DNA of 37,667 nucleotides. Source: Cellulomonas sp. ACRRI (lineage in GTDB: Bacteria > Actinomycetota > Actinomycetes > Actinomycetales > Cellulomonadaceae). The first letter of the stretch is position 1. The number at the start of each line of letters is the position of its first letter. Position numbers and translations under genes: made by a program. The stretch spans positions 1 to 37,667 of the forward strand of contig NZ_JAKRMS010000026.1 in assembly GCF_022346185.1 (NCBI RefSeq), written 5' to 3'. Of the stretch, positions 25,685-33,579 are shown in pieces. The notes below the pieces were generated by a model. That model saw only the letters and a list, made by a program, of their open reading frames with translations. It did no database searches and had not been told where the DNA came from.

Positions 25685-26938
25685 CTAGAACAGGGTCGCG
25701 AGGAGCTCCGTGACCCGCAGGTCCGCGTCGACGACGGGCACGACGCGCCACTTGTCGAACGCCGTGCACGGGTGCGAGACGCCCAGCTCCAGCAGGTCGC
25801 CGGGCGACAGCGGCGTCGGCGCGGGCCCGGCGGCCTCGAGGTACGCGTGCTGGTCGTTCGTCCGGGTGAGCGCCCAGCCGGCCACGGGCTCGGGCGCGGC
25901 CCCGGCGCGGTGCACGCGCAGGGGCACCGGCAGCCCCTCGTCCACGGGGACGTCGCGCTTCCCGGCGCCGACGATGGCGAGGCCCGGTTCCGGGCAGGAC
26001 GTCACCTGCGCCCAGACCCGCAGCGCCGGGCGCAGCCCGCCCGGCACGCGGGTGAACGGGGTGCGCCGCGCGTACACGCCGTGGTCGTGCGTCACCGTGG
26101 ACCCGCTGCGCAGGAGGACCCGCGCCGGGAGGCCGCCGAGCACCGGACGTCCGCCGAGCACCTCGGCGACGACGTCGAAGTACGCCGACCCGCCGACGGA
26201 CACGGTCACCTCGTCGGCGTCGATCAGGCCCGCCCCGGCGAGGGCTGCCGCGCGGTCGCGCAACCGCTCGAGGAACGACCGCACCTCCGGCACGCCCGGC
26301 AGCCCGCCCTCGTAGGCGGTGACACCGAGCAGCCGGACCCCGGCCCGGGCCCGGGCGGCGGTCGCCAGGTCGAGCACGTTGTCGTCGTGCCGCAGGCCCG
26401 TCCGGCCGCCCGCGTGGCCGAGCTCGAGGAGCACCCCGACGGGCCGCGCCGGGTCGGCGACGTCCGCGAGCCGGGCGAGCCCGGCGGCCGAGTCGAGCTG
26501 GACGACGACCTCGCCGTCCGCGTTCCCGGGACCGGCGAGCCAGCGGAGCACCGGGTCGTCGAGCACCTGGTTCGCGAGGAGCAGCCGGCGCACGCCGGCG
26601 GACCGGGCCGCCAGCGCCTGGTTGCCGGTGGCCACGGTCATGCCCCACGCGCCCGCCGCGAGCTGGCGCGCGAACAGGCCGGGCGCCATCGACGTCTTGC
26701 CGTGCGGCGCGAGCAGCAGCCCGTGCTCGGCCGCGAACGCGGCCATCGTGGCGACGTTGTGGTCCACCGCGCCGCCGTCGACCGTCAGCAGCGGCCAGGT
26801 GAACGAGCCGTCGAGCAGGTGCCGGCCGGCCGACAGCCAGGCGTCCGCGGCGACCGGCTCCGGCTGCCACAGGCCCTTCGTCCACGGCCCGACCACGGCG
26901 GGTGCGCTGGTCGGTCCCGAGCTCGTGACGGAGTCCAC
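25685..26938 (-). CDS. D-serine dehydratase / D-threonine aldolase-like PLP enzyme
   Basis: 417 aa, fold-type III PLP barrel like alanine racemase. Lys81 in LLAPHGKTSMAP is the expected Schiff-base lysine. SGSTVTHDHGVYA and the C-terminal His389-x-Cys391 in SHPCTAFDKW match the zinc ligands of eukaryotic-type D-serine dehydratase (DSD1) and related D-threonine aldolases. Reaction choice (deamination of D-Ser, aldol cleavage of D-Thr, or another D-hydroxyamino acid) cannot be fixed from sequence. Leaderless GTG with TACCGT 7 nt upstream. Converges on ridA and is adjacent to the D-aminoacylase-like gene, which supports a D-amino acid role. Confidence 0.87.
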   Translation of the reverse strand: MDSVTSSGPTSAPAVVGPWTKGLWQPEPVAADAWLSAGRHLLDGSFTWPLLTVDGGAVDHNVATMAAFAAEHGLLLAPHGKTSMAPGLFARQLAAGAWGMTVATGNQALAARSAGVRRLLLANQVLDDPVLRWLAGPGNADGEVVVQLDSAAGLARLADVADPARPVGVLLELGHAGGRTGLRHDDNVLDLATAARARAGVRLLGVTAYEGGLPGVPEVRSFLERLRDRAAALAGAGLIDADEVTVSVGGSAYFDVVAEVLGGRPVLGGLPARVLLRSGSTVTHDHGVYARRTPFTRVPGGLRPALRVWAQVTSCPEPGLAIVGAGKRDVPVDEGLPVPLRVHRAGAAPEPVAGWALTRTNDQHAYLEAAGPAPTPLSPGDLLELGVSHPCTAFDKWRVVPVVDADLRVTELLATLF

Positions 26939-26945
26939 GGCGTCG

Positions 26946-26951
26946 ACGGTA
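26946..26951 (-). promoter_or_regulatory. -10 box, leaderless start of PLP enzyme gene
   Basis: TACCGT on the minus strand, 7 nt before GTG 26938; independent promoter, not shared with the operon on the other strand. Confidence 0.6.
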
Positions 26952-27038
26952 GGTCGGCGCCCGGCGGTCGCGGGAGCCCGGCGGACGATGTGTGTGCGGG
27001 CCGCACGGGCGCCGCACCGGACGGGGCGGGGGCGGTGC

Positions 27039-27644
27039 TCAGCCGGCGGCCGGCAGCGACCGCACGACGCGCGCCGGGTTGCCCGCCACGACGACGTCCG
27101 GCGGCACGTCCTTCGTCACCACGGACCCCGCGCCGACCACGGACCGGGCGCCGATCGTCACGCCCGGGCACACCACCACGCTGCCGCCGAGCCACACGCC
27201 GTCCTCGATCGTGATCGGGGAGACCCGCTCCCACCCCTGCGGGCGCAGCTCCGGGTCCAGCACGTGCGTCGGCGTGTACAGCCGCACGCTCGGGCCGATC
27301 AGCACGTCCGCGCCGATGCGGATCTCGCCGCCGCCCAGCGTCAGGAATTCCGCGTTGACGAAGGTCCGGTCGCCGAGGTGCAGGCGGTGCCCGTAGTCCA
27401 GGTAGAACGGCGGCCGGAAGTCGACGCCCTCGCCCACGGTGCCGAGCAGCTCGCGGAACAGCGCCTCGGCCGCGGACCGGTCCTCGTCGTAGAGGGCGGT
27501 GATCCGGCGGCACGTGCGCTGCGTGCTGGTCGTCAGCTCCGCCAGCTCGGGGCCGGACCGGTCGCGGTACCAGTCGCCGGCCACCATCTTGTCGTACTCG
27601 GTGCGGCCGTCCGCGAGGGCGGTCGCGAGGTCGAGCTCCTGCAC
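27039..27644 (-). CDS. Sugar O-acetyltransferase (Maa/NodL, hexapeptide type)
   Basis: 201 aa. N-terminal Mac domain (TEYDKMVAGDWYRDRSGPEL), then a left-handed beta-helix built of hexapeptides with VNAEFLTLGGGEIRIGADVLIGPSV, catalytic His in YTPTHVLDPELR, and VVGAGSVVTKDVPPDVVVAGNPARVVR at the end. Transfers acetyl from acetyl-CoA to sugar hydroxyls. The start at GTG 27644 is chosen because AAGGAGGAG precedes it at ideal spacing and gives family length; the frame stays open 46 codons further upstream through a PQEPQ-rich stretch that is probably untranslated. Confidence 0.88.
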   Translation of the reverse strand: MQELDLATALADGRTEYDKMVAGDWYRDRSGPELAELTTSTQRTCRRITALYDEDRSAAEALFRELLGTVGEGVDFRPPFYLDYGHRLHLGDRTFVNAEFLTLGGGEIRIGADVLIGPSVRLYTPTHVLDPELRPQGWERVSPITIEDGVWLGGSVVVCPGVTIGARSVVGAGSVVTKDVPPDVVVAGNPARVVRSLPAAG

Positions 27645-27867
27645 GGGCTCCTCCTTCGTCGCGGACGACGAGTGTCCCAGGCGGGGGCCGCGGGCCGGCG
27701 GGACCTCCGGCACCTGCGGCTCCTGCGGCAGCTGCGGCTCCTGCGGCACCCGCGGCGGCGTCCGCTCCTGAGCACGGCTCACCCCCGGAGCGTGACGACG
27801 CCGCGGGCGCCCGGGGCGAGGCTGGCGGGGTCGGGTCGGGCGCCGGTGCGGGAGGGGGCGAGGTGGC

Positions 27868-28074
27868 GTGCTCTACCACATCCGGGTGGTCGGCCCCGAG
27901 CGTGATCTCGGCGGGCTGGGCGACTACGCCGACATCGTGGCGGCCCCGACGCGGGACGGGGCGATCCTGTCGTGCGAGGTGCCGGACGCCTCCGGGCTCA
28001 CCGGGGTGGTGGCGCTGCTGTGCGACCTCGGGGTCGCCATCGCGGAGCTGCAGGCGGTCACCCGCGGGGCGTGA
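27868..28074 (+). CDS. Small hypothetical protein
   Basis: 68 aa, compact alpha/beta pattern (LYHIRVVGPERDLGGLGDYADIV, TGVVALLCDLGVAIAELQAVT) with no membrane segment. The second half resembles a short ligand- or protein-contact helix, but no family is recognised. GTG start follows a purine-rich GGAGGGGGCGAGG. Codon-position GC bias looks coding. Divergent from the acetyltransferase gene. Confidence 0.65.
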   Translation: MLYHIRVVGPERDLGGLGDYADIVAAPTRDGAILSCEVPDASGLTGVVALLCDLGVAIAELQAVTRGA

Positions 28075-28118
28075 CGGGGCCGGCGCCGGTCGGCGGGTGC
28101 GCGGGTGCGCGGGTGCGC

Positions 28119-29381
28119 TCAGCCCAGTACGCGCAGGGTCGGGGCCCACGCCGGCGCCGCCGCCGGGCCGTAGAGCCGCAGGACCAGGCTGAACGGCCCG
28201 GGCGGGACCGGCAGCCAGCCCGACCGCCCGCGCGCGTCGGCCGGCTCGTCGTGCTGCAGCGTGACGGTCAGCGAGCCGTCCCGGCCCCAGGGCAGGTCCG
28301 GCGTGCCCGGCCCGAGGGCGCACCGACCCGCCCGGTTGGCGACGAGCTCGCCGGACGGCTCGGCGTGGGCGGCGAGCGACCAGAGCAGCCGCGCCGGCGG
28401 CGGGGTCCGCAGCGTCATCCGGTACCGGCGGTGGCCGTCGAGCGGCTCGCCGTCGAGCAGCCGCCAGCGCAGGGTGCGGACCTCCTCGGGCTCGGGGGCG
28501 TGCAGCTCGTACTCGGCGGCGACCGCCCGGCGCAGCGCCGCCCCCCGCGCGACGAGCACCCGCGTGCGCCCGCCGGCACCGCGCCCGCTGGCACCGCGCC
28601 CGTCGGCACCGCGCCCGTCGGCGTCGTGCCCGCCGGCGCCCGGCAGCGCCGTCCTGCTCAGCACGCCGAGCCGGACCCACCGCTCGACCCGGGTCCGGTC
28701 CGCGGGGTCGGCAGGCGGGGCGAGCCGGAGCAGCAGCGCCAGGTAGTCGACGAAGCCGGCGCCCCAGGCGCGCTCCTCGTCCCACGGCAGCCAGTCGAGC
28801 GAGGGCGCCGGCCGGGGCGGCGGGACCCCGCCGAGCGCGTGCAGCGGGCGGACCCGGTACGCGCGCTGCAGGTCCTGCGCCGCGGCCAGGTCGCCCGGGC
28901 CCGGCACGCCGGTGCGGGCCACGACCCGGACCAGCGGCGAGCCCGACCGCAGCACGCCGCGCACACCGGGAGGCACCGGCCCGGCCCAGCCGGGCCCCGC
29001 TACGGCCCAGTCACCGGCACCGGGCCCGGTGCCGGCGGTGCCGAGGTGGGCCACCGTGCGCGCCAGCAGGTCGAGGACCTGCAGTCCGGCGTACCGCCCG
29101 GCGGGCAGGTCGGGGTGGCCGACGACGGCGGGCTCGGCGCGCAGGTCCAGCCACCCGCTCGACCGGAGCAGCAGCGGGTCGGCGTGGCGGGTGCCGTCCC
29201 CGGGCGCGGGCGGCCCGTCGTGGTCGAGGACGCCGAACGCGGCGAGGCCGGTGCGCAGGTCGGTGCGCAGCTGCCGGTAGCCGAGCAGCGCCGGGTGCGC
29301 CCAGACCGCCGCCTCGGCGGCGGCGCGCACCACCTCGGCGTCGTGCGCGACGGGCGCCGGGGAGGACGGGGTCTCCGGCAT
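28119..29381 (-). CDS. DUF1254/DUF1214 family protein
   Basis: 420 aa. The N-terminal half matches DUF1254 (WLDLRAEPAVVGHPDLPAGRYAGLQVLDL) and the C-terminal ~100 residues match DUF1214 (YRMTLRTPPPARLLWSLAAH, LGPGTPDLPWGRDGSLTVTLQHD, PPGPFSLVLRLYGP). Function of these paired domains is not settled. No signal peptide is visible. A stretch near residue 250-275 is a run of G-A-[DSG]-G-R pentapeptides made by a 15-bp tandem repeat. ATG 29381 is the most natural start; upstream in-frame sequence is Arg/Ala-rich and unlikely. Divergent from the LuxR-type gene with palindromes between. Confidence 0.8.
   Translation of the reverse strand: MPETPSSPAPVAHDAEVVRAAAEAAVWAHPALLGYRQLRTDLRTGLAAFGVLDHDGPPAPGDGTRHADPLLLRSSGWLDLRAEPAVVGHPDLPAGRYAGLQVLDLLARTVAHLGTAGTGPGAGDWAVAGPGWAGPVPPGVRGVLRSGSPLVRVVARTGVPGPGDLAAAQDLQRAYRVRPLHALGGVPPPRPAPSLDWLPWDEERAWGAGFVDYLALLLRLAPPADPADRTRVERWVRLGVLSRTALPGAGGHDADGRGADGRGASGRGAGGRTRVLVARGAALRRAVAAEYELHAPEPEEVRTLRWRLLDGEPLDGHRRYRMTLRTPPPARLLWSLAAHAEPSGELVANRAGRCALGPGTPDLPWGRDGSLTVTLQHDEPADARGRSGWLPVPPGPFSLVLRLYGPAAAPAWAPTLRVLG
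28571..28641. repeat. 15-bp tandem repeat inside DUF1254/1214 gene
   Basis: About 4.7 copies of a CG(C/T)(C/T)GGCACCGCGCC-type unit, starting at 28571, 28586, 28601, 28616 and 28631. The period is a multiple of three, so copy number can change without frameshift. Confidence 0.85.
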
Positions 29382-29448
29382 CGCCCACCGCCCTCGTCCC
29401 CGTCCCGCACCGACGCCCACCAGCGAAGCCGCGGGCCGCCGTGCGGGC

Positions 29449-29529
29449 CTCACCCGCGGTGTGTGAACGGGGGGAGCGGCTGCCGGGCTCACCCGCACCG
29501 GGTGAGGGAGTCACGGCGCGATGTGACTC
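29449..29529. promoter_or_regulatory. Cluster of palindromes between DUF1254 gene and LuxR regulator
   Basis: Three operator-like sites: an imperfect one opening with CTCACCCG at 29449, a perfect CTCACCCG-CAC-CGGGTGAG at 29488-29506, and a perfect GAGTCAC-N8-GTGACTC at 29508-29529. The first two share the same left half-site, 39 nt apart. They lie 68-148 nt upstream of the DUF1254 gene start and 98-178 nt upstream of the regulator start. Confidence 0.65.
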
Positions 29530-29590
29530 AGGATCACCGGGGACCTGTCACTCTGGTGCCGGGGGAGCCGGGGCCCGCGAGCAGGCGGGC

Positions 29591-29596
29591 TACGGT
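29591..29596 (+). promoter_or_regulatory. -10 box of LuxR/MalT-type regulator
   Basis: TACGGT, 30 nt before ATG 29627, leaving a short leader with a G-rich ribosome site. Confidence 0.45.
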
Positions 29597-29626
29597 GAGG
29601 TCGAGCACGCGTCGGGGGGCGTGGAC

Positions 29627-32263
29627 ATGAACGCTGGTGACGACGGCGGCACGACGGGACCGGAGGGGCAACCGGGGGCACGGCGAGGACGCCCGGTGCC
29701 CGGCGGGAAGTTCACGGTGCCCCGACCCCCGCACGGGCTGGTCGCCCGGTCCCGGTGCGACGCGGCGCTCGCGGCCACGGTGGGCGGCCACCGGCTGACC
29801 GTGGTGAGCGCTCCGGCGGGCTTCGGCAAGACGACGCTGCTCGCGCAGTGGGCCGCCCGGGCGCCCGGCCCGGTGGCCTGGGTGTCGCTCGACCCGCTCG
29901 ACGACGAGCCCGGCCGCCTGGTGCGCGTGCTGGGCGAGGGGCTCGCCCCGCTCGCGCCCGGGGTCCGCCCGGACGCGGGGCCCGCCTCCGTCCGCGCGCC
30001 GGGGACGCTCGCCCGACGGGTGGACGCCCTGGTGACGGCCCTGGAGACGCTGCCGCCGGAGGCGGTGGTCGTCCTCGACGACGTGCACCTGCTCTCGGCC
30101 CGGACGGCCCGCGAGGTCCTCGGCCCCGTGCTGCGGTACGCGGGCCCCCGGTTCGTGCTGGCCGGCCGGTACGACGCCGCGCTGCCGGTGAACCGGATGC
30201 GGATGGCGGGCGAGGTGGGCGAGCTGCGCGAGCGCGCCCTGGCGTTCACCGAGGAGGAGGTCGCCGACGTGGTCCGAGCGGCCGGCGTGCCGGCGGACGG
30301 CACCGCGGTCCGCGCGCTCTGGGAGGTGACGCGGGGCTGGCCGGTCGCCGTGCGGCTCGCGCTGGCCGCCGACGTGCTCGCCGGGTCCGGGGAGCCGCTG
30401 GCGCAGCTCCGGGACCGGGACGTGCCGATCACGGGCTACCTGGTCGAGGAGGTCATCGGGTCCCTGCCCGACGACCTCGCGGACTTCCTGCTGCGCGCGA
30501 GCGTGGCCGCGCAGGTGGACCCCGAGCTGGCCGAGGCGCTGGTCCCGGGCGGGGCCCGGCTGCTCGACGAGTGCGTCGGCCGCGGGCTGTTCCTCACGGA
30601 CGTCGGCGACGTCGGCGACGGGCCGGTGTACCGGTGGCACGCGCTGGTCGCCGCGCACGCGCGCGCGGTGCTCGCGCGGCGGGACCCGCTCGCCGCGCGG
30701 GTCGCGCACCGGGTCGTCGCGGCGCACCTCGGGCCGCGGGACCCCGCGGCCGCGATCCGGCACGCGCTGGACGGGCACGCCCCCGACCTGGCGGCGCGGG
30801 TGCTCGGCGAGCGGTGGCCGGACCTGGTGGTGCGCGGCGACGTCGGCCAGGTGCGCGGCCTGCGCGCCGCGCTGCCGCCGCGGTACCGCAGCGACCCGGA
30901 CGTGCTCCTGGCGCTCGCGGCCGCGCACGCCTACGAGGCCGACGGCGAGGGCGACGACGACGGCCGCGCGGCGTGGGTGGGGGAGCTGGTGCGGACGTTC
31001 CTCGGGCCCGGACGCCCGTCGCTGCAGGAGTCGGTGCGCCGGGGCCGGGCGCTGCTCGACGACGGGGTCGCGGGCGGTGGCGCGCCCGACGACGCCGCCC
31101 GCGCGCTCGGCCTGTACCTCGTCGGACGGGCCGCCCTCCAGCTGTACGGGCCCGACCCGGCGGCGCTGACCCACCTCGCGGAGGGCGGGGCGCTCGCCGC
31201 GGAGCGCGGCTGGGTCGCGCTCGAGCTGGGCTGCCGCGCGGAGGAGGCGCTGGCCGCCGCGCAGCGCGGCGACGCCGGCGCCGCGCTGGCCGCCGCGCAG
31301 GTCGTGCTCGCCACCGCGGCGCTGCACGGCTGGCAGGGCGCGGGCATCGTCGCGTCGGCGCACCTCGCCTGCGGCATCGCCGCGTACTGGCGCGACGAGC
31401 TGTGCGCCGCGTCGGGCCACCTGCAGGCCGCCGTGGAGGCGGCGGGGCGCAACCGGCGGGAGGTCGCCGTGCACGCGGCCGGGGTGCTCGCGATCGTCTG
31501 CCTCGCGCAGGGTGACGCCCCCGGTCTGGCCCGGGCGCGGGAGATCACCGACGCGCCGTGGCCGGACGGGTCGGCGCCCGAGCACCTGACCGCGTTCCGC
31601 GACTTCCTCACAGCCGTGCAGCTCGGCGCCGAGGACCGCCCCCGGGAGGCGCTGGCGCTGGTCGACGAGACGTCGGTGGCGTTCTCCGACCCGCTGGCGC
31701 TCGGCTGGCAGAGCGACCTGCTGCTGCGGATCGGGGAGATCGAGGCCGCCGAGCGCGCGCTGGACGCCGCCGAGCGCGCCGCGGCCGCGGCCGCCGCCGC
31801 GCTGGGCGGGACGCCCGCCCCGGTGCGGGTCGCCAACCTCGCGGCGCAGGCCGCGCTGCGCGCCGACGAGGACGACGCCGCGGCGCACCTGGCCCTCGAG
31901 GCGGCCCTCGCCGCCGCCGCGCCGCACGGGCTCGTCCGGCCGCTGCGGGACCGCGCCGCCGCGCTGCACCCGCTGCTCTCGGCGCACCTGGAGTGGGGCA
32001 GCGCGCACGAGCCGCTGGTCACCCGGCTGCTGGTCGCCGAGCACGAGTCGCCCGCACCGCGGGCGTCCGCGTGGGACCTGACGCCCCGGGAGCGGGACGT
32101 GCTCGCCTGCCTGCGGTCGTCGCTGACCTCGGAGGAGATCGCGGGCTCGCTGTTCCTCTCGATCAACACGGTGAAGACGCACATGCGGGCGATCTACCGG
32201 AAGCTCGGGGTGGACGGGCGCCGCGCGGCGGTCCGGACGGCGGTGCAGCGCGGCCTGCTCTGA
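29627..32263 (+). CDS. MalT-type LuxR transcriptional regulator (ATP-dependent)
   Basis: 878 aa, typical of the large LuxR (LAL/MalT) group. Domain order: STAND ATPase with Walker A APAGFGKTT (Lys68) and Walker B VVVLDDVHL, winged-helix region, a long TPR-like Ala-rich helical middle (~400-800) with REALALVDE and RALDAAERA, and a C-terminal LuxR helix-turn-helix (LTPRERDVLACLRSSLTSEEIAGSLFLSINTVKTHMRAIYRKLG). Such proteins oligomerise on ligand and ATP binding and activate adjacent genes; ligand unknown. ATG 29627 is favoured because the G-run at 29613-29619 is 7 nt away; GTG 29621 is too close. The divergent DUF1254 gene is a plausible target. Confidence 0.9.
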   Translation: MNAGDDGGTTGPEGQPGARRGRPVPGGKFTVPRPPHGLVARSRCDAALAATVGGHRLTVVSAPAGFGKTTLLAQWAARAPGPVAWVSLDPLDDEPGRLVRVLGEGLAPLAPGVRPDAGPASVRAPGTLARRVDALVTALETLPPEAVVVLDDVHLLSARTAREVLGPVLRYAGPRFVLAGRYDAALPVNRMRMAGEVGELRERALAFTEEEVADVVRAAGVPADGTAVRALWEVTRGWPVAVRLALAADVLAGSGEPLAQLRDRDVPITGYLVEEVIGSLPDDLADFLLRASVAAQVDPELAEALVPGGARLLDECVGRGLFLTDVGDVGDGPVYRWHALVAAHARAVLARRDPLAARVAHRVVAAHLGPRDPAAAIRHALDGHAPDLAARVLGERWPDLVVRGDVGQVRGLRAALPPRYRSDPDVLLALAAAHAYEADGEGDDDGRAAWVGELVRTFLGPGRPSLQESVRRGRALLDDGVAGGGAPDDAARALGLYLVGRAALQLYGPDPAALTHLAEGGALAAERGWVALELGCRAEEALAAAQRGDAGAALAAAQVVLATAALHGWQGAGIVASAHLACGIAAYWRDELCAASGHLQAAVEAAGRNRREVAVHAAGVLAIVCLAQGDAPGLARAREITDAPWPDGSAPEHLTAFRDFLTAVQLGAEDRPREALALVDETSVAFSDPLALGWQSDLLLRIGEIEAAERALDAAERAAAAAAAALGGTPAPVRVANLAAQAALRADEDDAAAHLALEAALAAAAPHGLVRPLRDRAAALHPLLSAHLEWGSAHEPLVTRLLVAEHESPAPRASAWDLTPRERDVLACLRSSLTSEEIAGSLFLSINTVKTHMRAIYRKLGVDGRRAAVRTAVQRGLL

Positions 32264-32273
32264 GCGCGCGGCA

Positions 32274-32304
32274 GGGCGGCGGCGCCCGCCGGGCACCGCC
32301 GCCC
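32274..32304. terminator. Bidirectional hairpin between LuxR regulator and membrane protein gene
   Basis: 9-bp arms 32274-32282 and 32296-32304 with an inner 4-bp stem, in the gap between convergent stops. Confidence 0.7.
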
Positions 32305-32330
32305 CGCGACCTCGACCGGGCGCGGCCCCG

Positions 32331-32774
32331 TCAGGTCGCCACGGGCCGCAGCTCGCCGCCGTGCACGATCAGCGCCCAGAGCACCGTCACGCACAGGCCG
32401 ATCGACACCAGCGACCACCAGGGCGTCGCGGGCAGCGCCACGAACTGCAGCAGCAGCTGCAGGCCCACCAGCACCACGGCCGTGACCCGGGCCCAGCCGG
32501 CGGCCGTGGTCAGCAGCGAGATGCCGACCAGGAACACCAGGGCCGCGACCGCGAGGTGCACCCAGCCCCAGGTGGAGACGTCGACCGTCGCGAGCCCGTA
32601 GCTCGTCCAGGCGACGATCGTGTGCGGCGAGAACACCGCGACCAGGCCGCTGAACATGCCCCACAGGCCCATCAGGATCATCATCAGCGCGGCGAACCAG
32701 ATCCAGCCGACCCAGGCGCTCTCCCGCGGCCGGGCCGGCGCAGCGGACCCCTCGTGCGCGTACGTCCTCGACAT
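32331..32774 (-). CDS. Small four-helix membrane protein (DUF7144-like)
   Basis: 147 aa, four hydrophobic helices after a short Ala/Pro/Arg N terminus: WVGWIWFAALMMILMGLWGMFSGLVAVF, HLAVAALVFLVGISLL, a VTAVVLVGLQLLLQFVAL helix and LVSIGLCVTVLWALIV. This resembles a family of actinobacterial membrane proteins now filed as DUF7144; function unknown. ATG 32774 is 9 nt after GGGGAGG; ATG 32783 directly abuts that site and is less likely. Follows the DUF1269 gene by 44 nt, probably one transcript. Confidence 0.82.
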   Translation of the reverse strand: MSRTYAHEGSAAPARPRESAWVGWIWFAALMMILMGLWGMFSGLVAVFSPHTIVAWTSYGLATVDVSTWGWVHLAVAALVFLVGISLLTTAAGWARVTAVVLVGLQLLLQFVALPATPWWSLVSIGLCVTVLWALIVHGGELRPVAT

Positions 32775-32818
32775 CGTCGTCATCCTCCCCGCCGGGCCGG
32801 ACCCGGCTGCCCCACCGG

Positions 32819-33316
32819 TCAGGCGTTCTCCTCGAACGCCTCGCGCAGCCGCGCCTCCTCGTCGTCCGACAGGTTGGTCTGGATGAGCTCGGGGTGGATG
32901 CCCTGCTCCTTGAGCGCCGCGATCACCCGGTCCGGCACCGCGTTCGACGACAGCAGGAACAGCGCCGACGTCCCCGGCGTGACCTTGCTGCGCACCGACT
33001 CGATGAAGTCGTCGTCGATGCCGACGTCCGTGAGCGACCCCGCGAGCGCGCCCGCCGCCGCGCCGATGGCGGCGCCGATGAGCGGGACGAAGAACAGCAG
33101 GCCGAACAGCATGCCCCAGAACGTCCCGCCGAGGGCGCCGGCGGCGGCGAGGCTGTGCGCCTGCCGGGTCTTGGGCTTCGATTTGTCCGGGTCCCAGGAC
33201 ACCGTGGCGGCGTCGTGCACCTGGATGAGCTCCTGCTTCGCCAGCGACTCGAGCGCCTGCTCGGCCTGCTGGGCGCCGCCGGGGGTCTCGAACTTCCACA
33301 CGCTGAGAGTGGCCAC
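32819..33316 (-). CDS. DUF1269 protein
   Basis: 165 aa. Starts TLSVWKFETPGGAQQAEQALESL, has a glycine-rich hydrophobic middle hairpin (GGTFWGMLFGLLFFVPLIGAAIGAAAGALAG) and ends FLLSSNAVPDRVIAALKEQG, the usual DUF1269 layout. The family is linked to general stress and possibly membrane association; no reaction known. GTG start with AAGGAG 7 nt upstream. First gene of a likely pair with the membrane protein. Confidence 0.88.
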   Translation of the reverse strand: MATLSVWKFETPGGAQQAEQALESLAKQELIQVHDAATVSWDPDKSKPKTRQAHSLAAAGALGGTFWGMLFGLLFFVPLIGAAIGAAAGALAGSLTDVGIDDDFIESVRSKVTPGTSALFLLSSNAVPDRVIAALKEQGIHPELIQTNLSDDEEARLREAFEENA

Positions 33317-33430
33317 CGTCGTGCTCCTTCGTCGGTCGGGTCGGTCCCGTGGTCCTCCACGCCGAGGAGGGACCCCTGCCAGCGTCCTGGCGCCGCCGAG
33401 CCGCGCGCATCGCCCGGGCCGGGTGACCCC

Positions 33431-33469
33431 GGGCGGCGGCCGCGGGCGGCGGCCGCGGGCGGCGGCCCC
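33431..33469. repeat. 13-bp tandem repeat, three copies
   Basis: GGGCGGCGGCCGC at 33431, 33444 and (one base changed) 33457, in the 263-nt gap between the DUF1269 gene and the sensor kinase. Rest of the gap shows no gene. Confidence 0.85.
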
Positions 33470-33579
33470 GGCCCGGTGGGTGCCGGCGCGGTCCGGCGGG
33501 TCATCCGCGACGGACGACGCCCCGGGCCGTCCCGGGGGGACAGGCTCGTCGCGAGCACCGACGACCGGGGGGAGTCGCC

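Noticed and set aside
27645..27782. PQEPQ-rich N-terminal extension of the O-acetyltransferase
   Set aside because: A strong AAGGAGGAG site precedes the internal GTG and gives the normal family length; the extension is low-complexity repeat.
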